Virus record (IMG/VR): IMGVR_UViG_3300050821_023959
Coordinates: 1-36,890 of that record
Reading direction: 5' to 3' (one strand)
Source of the DNA: a virus
Length of the DNA stretch: 36,890 nucleotides
Under the pieces are notes generated by a model. It was given only the letters and a program-made list of their open reading frames with translations, made no database searches and was not told where the DNA came from. How positions within the stretch are numbered: position 1 is the stretch's first letter; each line of letters begins with the position of its first letter. Made by a program: the position numbers and the translations under genes. This document shows positions 31,745 through 36,890 of the stretch, one piece after another.

Positions 31745-32195
31745 CGGGATTACTATCAGCTTTCAGTGCTGCTCGAAACGATGGCCCCAACCCAAACACG
31801 GCCAGGTAGGCTCGCACGTGCCGCGCTGCATCGGAACGCAGGCGAGCCAGCGGATTCAGCGACACACCGATCACTTTTCCGTCGTCGTCTTTCTTCGGAA
31901 TCAGTCGCCCGGTCTTTGCGAGTTGCTCGGTGCATTCACGCTCTTCTGCAAGAAATCGGCACAGCTGCGTTAACGCCAAGACATCGGAGCTGCGCATGAC
32001 CTGCATCGCGCTCACGATGGGAAATATCTGCAACCAGAACTCGCGTTCCAGCGGCGTCAGTGTGATGGGCGCTCCTGGATCTGCCGGCGGGGCATCAGGC
32101 TCGCGCTCGTTGATATCTCGCTTGCCAGCATTGCCCTCTGCTTTTCTGACCGCGGCCGTCTTCCGATTGTGGCCGCCAGATCCTTTTCCGCCCAC
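31677..32195 (-). CDS. terminase small subunit (P27-like)
   Basis: This 172-residue protein starts MGGKGSGGHNRKTAAVRKAE. The N-terminus GNAGKRDINEREPDAP and the helix WLQIFPIVSAMQVMRSSDVL followed by LTQLCRFLAEERECTEQL fit P27-type small terminases that recognise the packaging site. LNPLARLRSDAARHVRAYLA is the second helical unit. The start is GTG with GGAG six bases upstream, overlapping the end of the methyltransferase gene. The end overlaps the large subunit. Confidence 0.88.
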   Translation of the reverse strand: MGGKGSGGHNRKTAAVRKAEGNAGKRDINEREPDAPPADPGAPITLTPLEREFWLQIFPIVSAMQVMRSSDVLALTQLCRFLAEERECTEQLAKTGRLIPKKDDDGKVIGVSLNPLARLRSDAARHVRAYLAVFGLGPSFRAALKADSNPDDQSSDPLDNVRRAKTSSDVVQ

Positions 32196-32198
32196 TCA

Positions 32199-33593
32199 CT
32201 ACTCCGCGGAAAGCCGCGGTTCGAGGCCCTCGCCGGCGAGGCTCTCCAGAGTCACGGCCAAGTACTTCGGATCCAGCTCCATGCCGTAGCAGATGCGATC
32301 CGTCCTGGCAGCCGCAACGGCCGAAAATCCACCACCGAGAAACGGGTCAAAAACCAACTCGCCCGGCTGCGTTGAGTTTTCGATCGCGCGTATTCCCAGT
32401 TCGATCGGCTTCGGCGTCGGATGACCGTTCTCGGCCGACGCATCATGGGAAACCTGCCAGGCATCGTTGCTCTTGCCTTCCATCGCCAACAGGAGTGTCT
32501 CTTCGCCCTTCACGCGCACCAGGCGAAGCTTTTTATTTTTCGGCGCCTTCGAGCTGATCGTGATCTCGCTGCCGGCACCATCGCTCACCCGAAGACCTTG
32601 CACGAGTGCGACACGCTTAGTTCCGCTGGCGTCGCGCCGCGGTGCGATCGCCCAGAAGGTCGATTGCGCGCGGTCACCATAAAACGGCGCCGTCTGCCCA
32701 ACCTTTTGCGCGTAGAAACATGGCTCAGTCTGCCAGTGGTAGTCGGACCGGCCGAGCACGAAGGAATCTTTGAACCAGGTGATGTACTGTTTTTCTTCCA
32801 GCCCGGCAGCATCGAGCGCGGCTTCGAAGTCGCGGCGCCGCGAGGTCGCATGCCAAATATAAAATGCGGCCGTAGGCGACGAGGCCGCGACCGCTTGCTT
32901 GAATGATTTTTCCAACAGCGCCAGCAACCCGTCTCCACGCTTGTTGTCGTTTTTGATTTTTCCGGCGCTGCCCGCATAGCTCACACCGTAAGGCGGATCC
33001 ATGTTCACCAGCTCCGCGCGGCGTCCGGCCAGAAGACGTTTCACATCCGCAGGCTTCGTGCTGTCACCACACAAGAGACGATGATTGTCTGCGAGCCAGA
33101 GCTGACCAGGCTTCGTATTCCACTTCTTCCGAAGCGCGGCGGCCTGGCCGTCATTCGAAGATGAGGTTTCTGGCTTGTCCTTTGTGTCGCCGCCGAAGAG
33201 AGATGCCAGCTCAGCTCCGGTGAAGAATGCGCCGAGGTCGACGCCCTCATCCGTAATTTGTTTTAGCGCATCGGGGTTCCACTCGAGGTCGAGCTCGCCG
33301 ACGCGATTGTCGGCGATCGCCAGAGCCCTAGCTTTCACATCGCCCAGGTCAAGGTCGGTCCGCTGGACGGCAACCAGCTTCTTTCCGTCGCTCTTGACGA
33401 CAACGACGTCCTGGTGGCCAGCGGCGATCGCCTGCTCTAGAGTCTTGTTCCCCGCAATGACCCGCCCCTTACGGTCGACCAGGATGGACCGACCGGCGCC
33501 GAATTGCTTCAGCGACTCCGCCAGTGCGGCGCGACCACGGTCGGTGCCCAGGTTGGCATTATTCGAGTCGGGCTTGAGTTCGGTGATGTTCAT
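32199..33593 (-). CDS. ParB-like domain fused to DNA methyltransferase
   Basis: This 464-residue protein starts MNITELKPDSNNANLGTDRG. Residues 1-95 are a ParB/sulfiredoxin-type domain (ALAESLKQFGAGRSILVDRK, GRVIAGNKTLEQAIAAG). The rest is an amino-methyltransferase: catalytic DPPY at 199-202, then the AdoMet-binding motif FDPFLGGGFSAVAA near residue 415. The order (DPPY before FxGxG) is that of the beta class. It probably modifies adenine or cytosine N-amino groups and may protect phage DNA from host restriction. It lies directly before the small terminase, a frequent place for this fusion. A GTG start 14 codons upstream is possible. Confidence 0.9.
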   Translation of the reverse strand: MNITELKPDSNNANLGTDRGRAALAESLKQFGAGRSILVDRKGRVIAGNKTLEQAIAAGHQDVVVVKSDGKKLVAVQRTDLDLGDVKARALAIADNRVGELDLEWNPDALKQITDEGVDLGAFFTGAELASLFGGDTKDKPETSSSNDGQAAALRKKWNTKPGQLWLADNHRLLCGDSTKPADVKRLLAGRRAELVNMDPPYGVSYAGSAGKIKNDNKRGDGLLALLEKSFKQAVAASSPTAAFYIWHATSRRRDFEAALDAAGLEEKQYITWFKDSFVLGRSDYHWQTEPCFYAQKVGQTAPFYGDRAQSTFWAIAPRRDASGTKRVALVQGLRVSDGAGSEITISSKAPKNKKLRLVRVKGEETLLLAMEGKSNDAWQVSHDASAENGHPTPKPIELGIRAIENSTQPGELVFDPFLGGGFSAVAAARTDRICYGMELDPKYLAVTLESLAGEGLEPRLSAE

Positions 33594-33808
33594 CGGAAGT
33601 CTGGCCGGGAGGGTTCCCGCAACACAGGGCGTCACATTTGCGATTAGGGCCTCACACGCGTCGAGCCGGGGCTTTTTGGCTGGATACCCCCAAATCAGGC
33701 TATAAAATCGCTCACACGCCGTCTAAATCGAAAATTCTTTTGCTGCGGAAATGCGCGAGTGGCTGGACACCGGTCGCTGGCACCGCGGCCTGGCGAAAAG
33801 AGACCCCC
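33594..33808. other. 215-bp gap between HNH nuclease and methyltransferase
   Basis: No gene is seen here. The gap holds a direct repeat CTCACACGC at 33651-33659 and 33711-33719, exactly 60 bp apart, and C-rich runs (CCCCCCTACCCCCC at about 33806-33819 reaching into the HNH stop). Its place beside HNH and terminase genes is where cos sites lie in HK97-like phages. Which bases are cut cannot be told from the sequence. Confidence 0.35.
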
Positions 33809-34141
33809 CTACCCCCCTCGAGCCGTCTTGGCTGTGTGATCAGCGTGGCATGCTCCCTGGAGGTTGGCCATGTCGAAAAAGAAGCGCTGGTCGCCGCCGT
33901 TCTGTGCAACGTACTCAACCGCAGGGATGATATGGTCCGCATCAGTGCTAGGCGCGTTGCCTCCACACAGCTTCGCAATCTTGCAGATGGGATCTCGCGC
34001 GAGCACAGCCGGCTGAGTTCGCTTGCGCCACTGCGCGGAATCGTAGAGTCGGCGAAGACCACCCGCGCGACGATGACGCTCGCGATCACGAGCAGCAGTA
34101 GCAGCATGCGGAGCTTTTGCAATCGGGGCACGGTAGGGCAT
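33809..34141 (-). CDS. HNH endonuclease
   Basis: This 110-residue protein has a basic N-terminal half (RDRERHRRAGGLRRLYDSAQ, WRKRTQPAVLARDP) and a compact HNH core: ICKIAKLCGGNAPSTDADHI with the DH pair, then FFDMANLQGACHADHTAK with N and H. Phage HNH proteins next to terminase nick DNA and assist cos cleavage and packaging. It is slightly shorter than usual but complete. Confidence 0.87.
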   Translation of the reverse strand: MPYRAPIAKAPHAATAARDRERHRRAGGLRRLYDSAQWRKRTQPAVLARDPICKIAKLCGGNAPSTDADHIIPAVEYVAQNGGDQRFFFDMANLQGACHADHTAKTARGG

Positions 34142-34151
34142 GTCATCAGAT

Positions 34152-34637
34152 TCAGTACCGTTTTAGGAATTCGCTGATCAGCCATCCAATAATGCCGAAC
34201 TCGACAAGAGTCGCCGCCGTGAGGATGCGACTCCAGATCCGTACCCAGCCCAACGTTCTCTCAGTCTTGGTGAGCTGAACGTTGATCTGCGTATTGATGT
34301 GGACCTGTTTTTTAAGATTGTCGTGGGCTTTATTGAGGTCCAACTGCAGCTGCGGAAGAGTGCGCTTCTCCGTATATGGAGGGAAGTGCTTCACGCCATG
34401 CTGTTGAACGTAGAACTCAAACTCAGGTGAGGTCTGAACTTCGGGATCCGGCATAGAGATCAGAAGCGCGAGAACGGTTGCGGCTTCGGTTGAGAGTTTG
34501 TCGCCACCGATCGAGGCGCGAATATCGCGGAGTGAGCTGACATTGTCGACGAGGTCAGAGATCCGCGGCGTCGACGTGGGGCCGCTTTCTCTAAACCGAA
34601 CGGATCCTGACGCTGCTGGGTTTTCTTGTACGGACAC
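34152..34637 (-). CDS. hypothetical protein with C-terminal membrane anchor
   Basis: This 161-residue protein starts with GTG. A helical body (ISDLVDNVSSLRDIRASIGG, LPQLQLDLNKAHDNLKKQVH) is followed by one membrane segment at the end (ILTAATLVEFGIIGWLIS) and FLKRY. It overlaps the zinc-knuckle frame at 34460 by 178 bases and has no ribosome binding site of its own, so coupling or frameshifting from that frame is possible. Function is unknown. Confidence 0.6.
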   Translation of the reverse strand: MSVQENPAASGSVRFRESGPTSTPRISDLVDNVSSLRDIRASIGGDKLSTEAATVLALLISMPDPEVQTSPEFEFYVQQHGVKHFPPYTEKRTLPQLQLDLNKAHDNLKKQVHINTQINVQLTKTERTLGWVRIWSRILTAATLVEFGIIGWLISEFLKRY

Positions 34638-34708
34638 AGCTCGCTGTTTTCAGTGTGCCCAGTGGCACCGCAAGTGTCACAGATACGGTAGCGGCCGTTG
34701 ATGCCCAT
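34460..34708 (-). CDS. zinc-knuckle-type small protein overlapping its neighbour
   Basis: The first 40 residues of this 82-residue frame, MGINGRYRICDTCGATGHTE... with a later LCPYKK, form a CxxC-x4-H-x6-C zinc-knuckle pattern and look real. The last 40 residues (PRRRRGSLTSSTMSAHS...) are low in information and run in the other frame of the next gene. Either a short protein with a random tail or a -1 frame fusion to the 161-residue protein would explain this; the frames are related by -1, but no slippery site is evident. Confidence 0.45.
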   Translation of the reverse strand: MGINGRYRICDTCGATGHTENSELCPYKKTQQRQDPFGLEKAAPRRRRGSLTSSTMSAHSAIFAPRSVATNSQPKPQPFSRF

Positions 34709-34717
34709 CGGGTGATT

Positions 34718-34912
34718 TCAGTTCGCTCGCTGCCGCAGAAACATCAGTCTCTGTTTACGTTTTTCCTGCTCGATCCGGTCGCTTAACTTACGCGCAATAG
34801 TTCGGAAGACGCGGCGATCTCGATCCTGATCGGTACGAGACCAGTGCTTTAGCCAAAAACCAGCAGCACCAATCACATAAACCTCATCAGGATTGATGAT
34901 GTCGATTTTCAC
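34718..34912 (-). CDS. small basic hypothetical protein
   Basis: This 64-residue protein starts with GTG (MKIDIINPDEVYVIGAAGFW) and overlaps the upstream stop as GTGA; GGAG lies nine bases before the start. The beta-rich beginning is followed by a very basic helix (RVFRTIARKLSDRIEQEKRK, QRLMFLRQRAN). It belongs to the coupled early operon. No family is recognised. A longer start at 34969 is open but would overlap the upstream gene by 61 bases. Confidence 0.6.
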   Translation of the reverse strand: MKIDIINPDEVYVIGAAGFWLKHWSRTDQDRDRRVFRTIARKLSDRIEQEKRKQRLMFLRQRAN

Positions 34913-35241
34913 GCGCTCGCGCTCCAATCCCAGCCAGCACGGACGGATGCCATGCTCACGCCCTCGCAATTCTTAGGAAACTCGAGGTGCAAACCGGGGA
35001 GCTCGATCGGCGCAAGCGGTCCAGCAGGAATCGGCGCAGCAATATTGCTACTGCTCGACACATGCTTCAGCACTGGGAAGATGGACTCAGGTCCAAAGAG
35101 ACGAATCAGTTTTCGCGAGATCCGCTCAGCGACCATGCGCTGCACAAGATCCTCTGCAACCTCGGAAGGCACACGCGTAGCCGCGCGACAGCCGATGGGC
35201 TGATAATGAGAAAGCACTCCAATGTATTCCGAATGAGACAC
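34909..35241 (-). CDS. hypothetical protein, possible Cys-rich upstream extension
   Basis: With the GTG at 35241 this is a 110-residue protein: MSHSEYIGVLSHYQPIGCRA, then EVAEDLVQRMVAERISRKLI and a Pro-rich part (PAGPLAPIELPGLHLEFP). The frame stays open for 210 more bases upstream and there encodes CQASRDAVEWCSTCQGLRHP with a later APCGDLRPLPD, which looks like a zinc-binding unit, but no ATG, GTG or TTG is in frame before the upstream gene; an ATT overlapping the upstream stop is the only candidate. The start is therefore uncertain. Confidence 0.5.
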   Translation of the reverse strand: MSHSEYIGVLSHYQPIGCRAATRVPSEVAEDLVQRMVAERISRKLIRLFGPESIFPVLKHVSSSSNIAAPIPAGPLAPIELPGLHLEFPKNCEGVSMASVRAGWDWSASA

Positions 35242-35371
35242 GTCTGGCAGGGGCCTTAAATCACCGCATGGCGCGGGGTGCCGTAAACCTTGGCAGGTCG
35301 AGCACCACTCTACGGCATCGCGGGAAGCTTGGCATGTTACCGAGGTGTGTGAACCCTCAGCCTGCTCGTGG

Positions 35372-35695
35372 TCAATACGGAGTGATACCGGTAACGGGGA
35401 TTGGCTTATCCAACTCGCCCCCACTCGTCCAAAAGGAGAGGACGCACCCATCGTAGTCGGTGAAGCTCACAACCCACACTTTCTCCTTGTCGCTGGTTTT
35501 CCCGATAGAAACAGTGGCGATTTCCCGAAACTGCTGCACTCTCAGTGGGGGCACCTGACTTACCGTGCAGTGCGCACCGAACAGGATCCACCGAGCATCG
35601 GCATCGGCAGGGAAGCGCTTCGCATGTTGCGCAAAACCAACAGCAACCATAAATGCACCTGCGAAAATTAGATTCCTTAAATTCAGCCTCTTCAC
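35372..35695 (-). CDS. small exported protein with signal peptide
   Basis: This 107-residue protein starts with GTG (MKRLNLRNLIFAGAFMVAVG), a signal peptide ending G-F-A. AAAGGA ten bases upstream and the GTGA overlap with the previous gene support this start over an ATG 19 codons earlier. The mature part (ARWILFGAHCTVSQVPPLRV, FREIATVSIGKTSDKEKVWV, DGCVLSFWTSGGELDK) has two Cys that could pair. Function is unknown. An exported protein in the early operon suggests a surface or superinfection role, which is inference. Confidence 0.62.
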   Translation of the reverse strand: MKRLNLRNLIFAGAFMVAVGFAQHAKRFPADADARWILFGAHCTVSQVPPLRVQQFREIATVSIGKTSDKEKVWVVSFTDYDGCVLSFWTSGGELDKPIPVTGITPY

Positions 35696-36051
35696 GCTGG
35701 CACCGTCCTTTCGCACCGGCACTTCCTCCCGCCACCAATTGGAAACCCGCACTCTTCATCATCAGCGTGGATGTGGCCACAATCAGGACAGAACTCGGCA
35801 GAGAAGTAGCGGCGCTGTGGCGACGGAGTCGTCGTTTTTCGGAATTCTGCAGTCGATGACGCTATACTTTCCCCTGGTCGGGCCGCTTCAGCCAGTTCGA
35901 GCAGCCATTGGCGGAAGTCGGTCGCATCTCGCAAGCCCGCATGGTAGACGTGATCAGCCAAGTAATTAAGCAGAAGGCGCGCCTGCAGCAATTGTTCACG
36001 ACGATCCCCATCAGGGAAAGGCGCGTCGACGATGAGGTCGCCGGCATTCAT
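35692..36051 (-). CDS. zinc-ribbon protein of the early operon
   Basis: This 119-residue protein starts MNAGDLIVDAPFPDGDRREQ. A helical part (LLQARLLLNYLADHVYHAGL, FRQWLLELAEAARPGE) precedes a C-terminal Cys/His cluster, FCPDCGHIHADDEECGFPIG and KCRCE. Start and stop both overlap neighbours (ATGA, GTGA). Function is unknown; a metal-binding end is likely from the pattern. Confidence 0.65.
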   Translation of the reverse strand: MNAGDLIVDAPFPDGDRREQLLQARLLLNYLADHVYHAGLRDATDFRQWLLELAEAARPGESIASSTAEFRKTTTPSPQRRYFSAEFCPDCGHIHADDEECGFPIGGGRKCRCERTVPA

Positions 36052-36275
36052 AATTTCACCGCGCGAATCTCTCGCTTCACCGCTTCGCTCGGCTCATACT
36101 GCGGATACTTTTTTCGCAGCTCCATCAGCAGCGGCCGGATAAGAGGATAGTTTGTAAAATCGGCCACCAAACCTGCACGCGCGACCGACGAAACGAATCC
36201 TCCGCCGTTCTGACTGGCCTTTGCCAGCCATTCCAACATTTCAGGTTCATCACTCTGAGCGATCAGAACTGTCAT
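36048..36275 (-). CDS. small hypothetical protein
   Basis: This 75-residue protein starts MTVLIAQSDEPEMLEWLAKA, with a strong AGGAGG site. SVARAGLVADFTNYPLIRPL, LMELRKKYPQYEP is a pattern I know from small phage proteins of unknown function. It is coupled to both neighbours by ATGA overlaps. A much longer open frame upstream is out-of-frame sequence. Confidence 0.7.
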   Translation of the reverse strand: MTVLIAQSDEPEMLEWLAKASQNGGGFVSSVARAGLVADFTNYPLIRPLLMELRKKYPQYEPSEAVKREIRAVKL

Positions 36276-36382
36276 GAAAATCCTCCTTCCACCAATGCCA
36301 AAACCACGAACACGAGAAAACCCACCACCACACTTGCGCCCATCAGGAAAATCAGCAGAACGGCAAGCTGTCCGCGCGTCAT
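36272..36382 (-). CDS. 36-residue single-pass membrane protein
   Basis: A very short gene translates as MTRGQLAVLLIFLMGASVVV followed by GFLVFVVLALVEGGFS. It is one long hydrophobic helix. Both ends overlap neighbours by four bases (ATGA at 36382-36379 and 36275-36272), and GAGG lies seven bases before the ATG, strong signs of translation. It resembles small membrane peptides in other phage operons; function is unknown. Confidence 0.65.
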   Translation of the reverse strand: MTRGQLAVLLIFLMGASVVVGFLVFVVLALVEGGFS

Positions 36383-36672
36383 ACTGCATCCTCAAACAGC
36401 GATCGCTGCTGGTCGACACCGTAATTTCGCTGCCGGACCTTCCAGCGTTCATACTCGCCCTGGTGCTCGGGGCATAAGTGTTTTCCGCGTCCGACCTGCT
36501 TGGTATGACGAGCGCAAACCGGCCGGTCGCACGTGCCTGATTCCTTCGTTTTGATTTTCCAGTCGCATAAAGCAACAGCTTCGCGACCGCAAACTGCGCA
36601 GTAGCGATGACTCGCACGATCTCCGCAAGCAATGACGATCGTCTTGTTCGCCAATCTAATTTGCTCGCACAT
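36379..36672 (-). CDS. small zinc-finger protein
   Basis: This 97-residue protein starts MCEQIRLANKTIVIACGDRA. It holds many Cys and His in pairs: YCAVCGREAVALCDW, GTCDRPVCARHTKQV, HLCPEHQGEYERW. At least two zinc sites can be drawn. GAGG stands before the ATG, which overlaps the upstream stop (ATGA). Proteins with the CPEH...W ending occur in many phages; the function is unknown. Confidence 0.7.
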   Translation of the reverse strand: MCEQIRLANKTIVIACGDRASHRYCAVCGREAVALCDWKIKTKESGTCDRPVCARHTKQVGRGKHLCPEHQGEYERWKVRQRNYGVDQQRSLFEDAV

Positions 36673-36890
36673 CACGCAGCCTCGCTGGTCACACGAGTGA
36701 AAGGCACAACCGACTTGGTGCCACACCCCAGGCACTCGCCGTAGTAGCCGTTAAGCAATTGCACTTCCGCCACAAAGCGCCGCGGCTCCCCGCAGACCTC
36801 GCAGTCCCGCATCCATTCGATAGGGTGATCGAGAGCGGCGATTTCCCTCAACACGTCGCCGCTCTCGTGATTTGTCACCGTTCCAAACAT
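36672..36890 (-). CDS. small zinc-ribbon protein at the window edge
   Basis: This 72-residue protein starts MFGTVTNHESGDVLREIAAL. Two Cys pairs, CEVCG and CLGCG, about 23 residues apart, form a zinc ribbon. The ATG occupies the last three bases of the window, so upstream signals and a possible longer start are not visible. It is the first gene seen in the coupled early operon. Confidence 0.65.
   Translation of the reverse strand: MFGTVTNHESGDVLREIAALDHPIEWMRDCEVCGEPRRFVAEVQLLNGYYGECLGCGTKSVVPFTRVTSEAA

Noticed and set aside
33712-34185. Open frame with a leucine-rich segment overlapping the HNH gene
   Set aside because: The hydrophobic run is an out-of-frame reading of Ala/Arg codons; the HNH frame has clear catalytic residues.
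1-36890. CRISPR array, tRNA or rRNA genes, insertion sequence
   Set aside because: No regularly spaced repeats, no tRNA-like cloverleaf or rRNA sequence that I could recognise, and no transposase of IS type; the only recombinase is the resolvase-type gene.

Overview
The window is almost entirely a tailed-phage (siphovirus, HK97-type) genome or prophage. The late operon reads right to left on the minus strand in canonical order: HNH endonuclease, methyltransferase, small and large terminase, portal, prohead protease, major capsid protein, decoration-like protein, head-tail connector, head closure protein, tail terminator, tail tube, tail assembly chaperones, tape measure, minor tail proteins, peptidase-like protein, tail hub, endolysin and holin-like protein. 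A serine recombinase lies near the left end and a DUF3825 gene on the plus strand lies beyond it, so the left side may be a phage/host boundary. The GC-rich sequence, the Hydin/SPD-2-type Ig domain in a 900-residue protein and the GRRGxKAR...RHAATERW type of small protein suggest an acidobacterial (Terriglobia-like) soil host. That assignment is inference from protein style only; no rRNA or tRNA is visible.

Layout. 36890-34152: a tightly coupled operon of very small genes (ATGA/GTGA overlaps), many with Cys/His zinc-binding patterns. 34141-27846: HNH nuclease, ParB-methyltransferase fusion, terminases, a small membrane protein and portal. 27849-22521: protease, capsid, decoration-like protein, connector and head closure. 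22510-15855: an unusual block of large beta-rich or beta-helical proteins with signal peptides or membrane anchors, interrupted by the tail terminator gene. 15844-7316: two tail-tube-type proteins, a frameshift-type chaperone pair, tape measure and minor tail genes, interrupted by two plus-strand genes (9599-10306). 7208-3838: hub, glucosaminidase endolysin, holin-like and small membrane proteins. 3841-2409: two plus-strand accessory genes with palindromes upstream, a divergent hypothetical gene and an intergenic region with two strong dyads. 2408-966: recombinase operon and a small Cys-containing protein. 1-903: DUF3825.

The most unusual signal is that several proteins which by position and sequence look like virion components (153, 183, 320, 805 and 900 residues) begin with a convincing signal peptide or membrane anchor. 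For four of the five the start is fixed by a good ribosome binding site directly in front of that N-terminus. Phage capsids and tails normally assemble in the cytoplasm, so a set of exported or membrane-anchored structural-type proteins inside the head-tail operon is unexpected. Zinc-binding additions are also conspicuous: they appear as an insertion in the terminase, an insertion in the recombinase, a Cys-rich tail on the protease, and several small early proteins.
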